Origin: Acanthamoeba lenticulata | Lineage: Eukaryota; Discosea; Longamoebia; Acanthamoebidae | Length of the DNA: 23,610 nt | Direction of reading: 5' to 3' | Assembly: GCA_002179805.1 (NCBI GenBank) | Contig: NAVB01001867.1 | Location: 1-23,610 of the forward strand | In this document: positions 23,492-23,610 of the stretch, piece after piece | How positions within the stretch are numbered: position 1 is the first letter of the stretch | How the letters are laid out: every line of letters starts with the position of its first letter | Notes under the pieces: generated by a model | The model's database searches: none | The model's input: only the letters and a program-made list of their open reading frames with translations | What the model was told of the DNA's origin: nothing | Translations under genes and position numbers: made by a program

Positions 23492-23610
23492 ATGTCGCTC
23501 AACGTGACCGAAGAGATTACCATCGACGCCTCCGCAGATGCCGTGTGGAAGGTTGTTGGCGATTTTTTTGGCCTCAGCCAGTGGCTGCCCACGACGACTT
23601 GCGAGGTGAG
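23492..23610 (+). CDS. START-like/SRPBCC (polyketide cyclase-type) protein, first exon only
   Basis: The ATG at 23492 opens 38 codons ending at 23605, followed by GTGAG, a donor site, at the very edge. The translation begins MSLNVTEEITIDASADAVWK and continues VVGDFFGLSQWLPTTTCE. This is the usual start of the START/Bet v 1-like SRPBCC fold: a first beta strand, then I-x-A-x-x-x-x-V-W, then D-F, then W-x-P. Such proteins bind lipids or other hydrophobic ligands, or act as cyclases; function cannot be narrowed from this much. No signal peptide. Confidence 0.75.
   Translation, partial: MSLNVTEEITIDASADAVWKVVGDFFGLSQWLPTTTCEV

Overview
The window looks like nuclear DNA of a free-living amoebozoan, most plausibly Acanthamoeba or a close relative. 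This is inferred from GC-rich exons, very short introns (42 to about 140 bp) that are often AT- or pyrimidine-rich, tight gene packing and the mix of protein families; no database search was run. Five protein-coding genes are supported. No rRNA, tRNA, CRISPR array or mobile element was recognised.

Layout. (1) Minus strand, 5513 to 1 (3' end outside the window): a CLU-domain (clustered mitochondria family) protein in at least 19 exons, with a leucine-rich-repeat C-terminus in place of the usual TPR tail. (2) Minus strand, 18963 to 5614: a giant gene with one 111-bp intron. It encodes about 4,412 residues: a signal peptide, a huge ectodomain with an EF-hand loop and an RTX-like calcium motif, 8-9 transmembrane segments and a short cytosolic tail. 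(3) Plus strand, 19225 to 20599: a Nudix hydrolase of the NUDT6/plant NUDT type in 8 exons. (4) Plus strand, 21221 to 23183: a CENP-N (Chl4/Mis15) inner-kinetochore protein in 7 exons. (5) Plus strand, from 23492 beyond the window end: first exon of a START-like/SRPBCC protein.

Genes 1 and 2 lie head-to-tail about 100 bp apart. Genes 2 and 3 diverge from a gap of about 260 bp, and genes 3, 4 and 5 run in tandem. The genes do not form one pathway; the order looks like ordinary compact eukaryotic packing. The most unusual item is the giant gene. It is nearly intronless among intron-dense neighbours, and its layout recalls very large bacterial calcium-binding surface proteins, which makes it a candidate for lateral acquisition and for an undescribed cell-surface system.

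A second signal is splicing. Nearly every intron reconstructed here starts GT(A/G)CG, with C at +4 rather than the A of the common GTRAGT consensus. Two introns appear to be GC-AG, and one coding exon is only 12 nt. Exon boundaries come from splice-site motifs, reading-phase arithmetic and family resemblance recalled from memory; transcript data would be needed to prove them.
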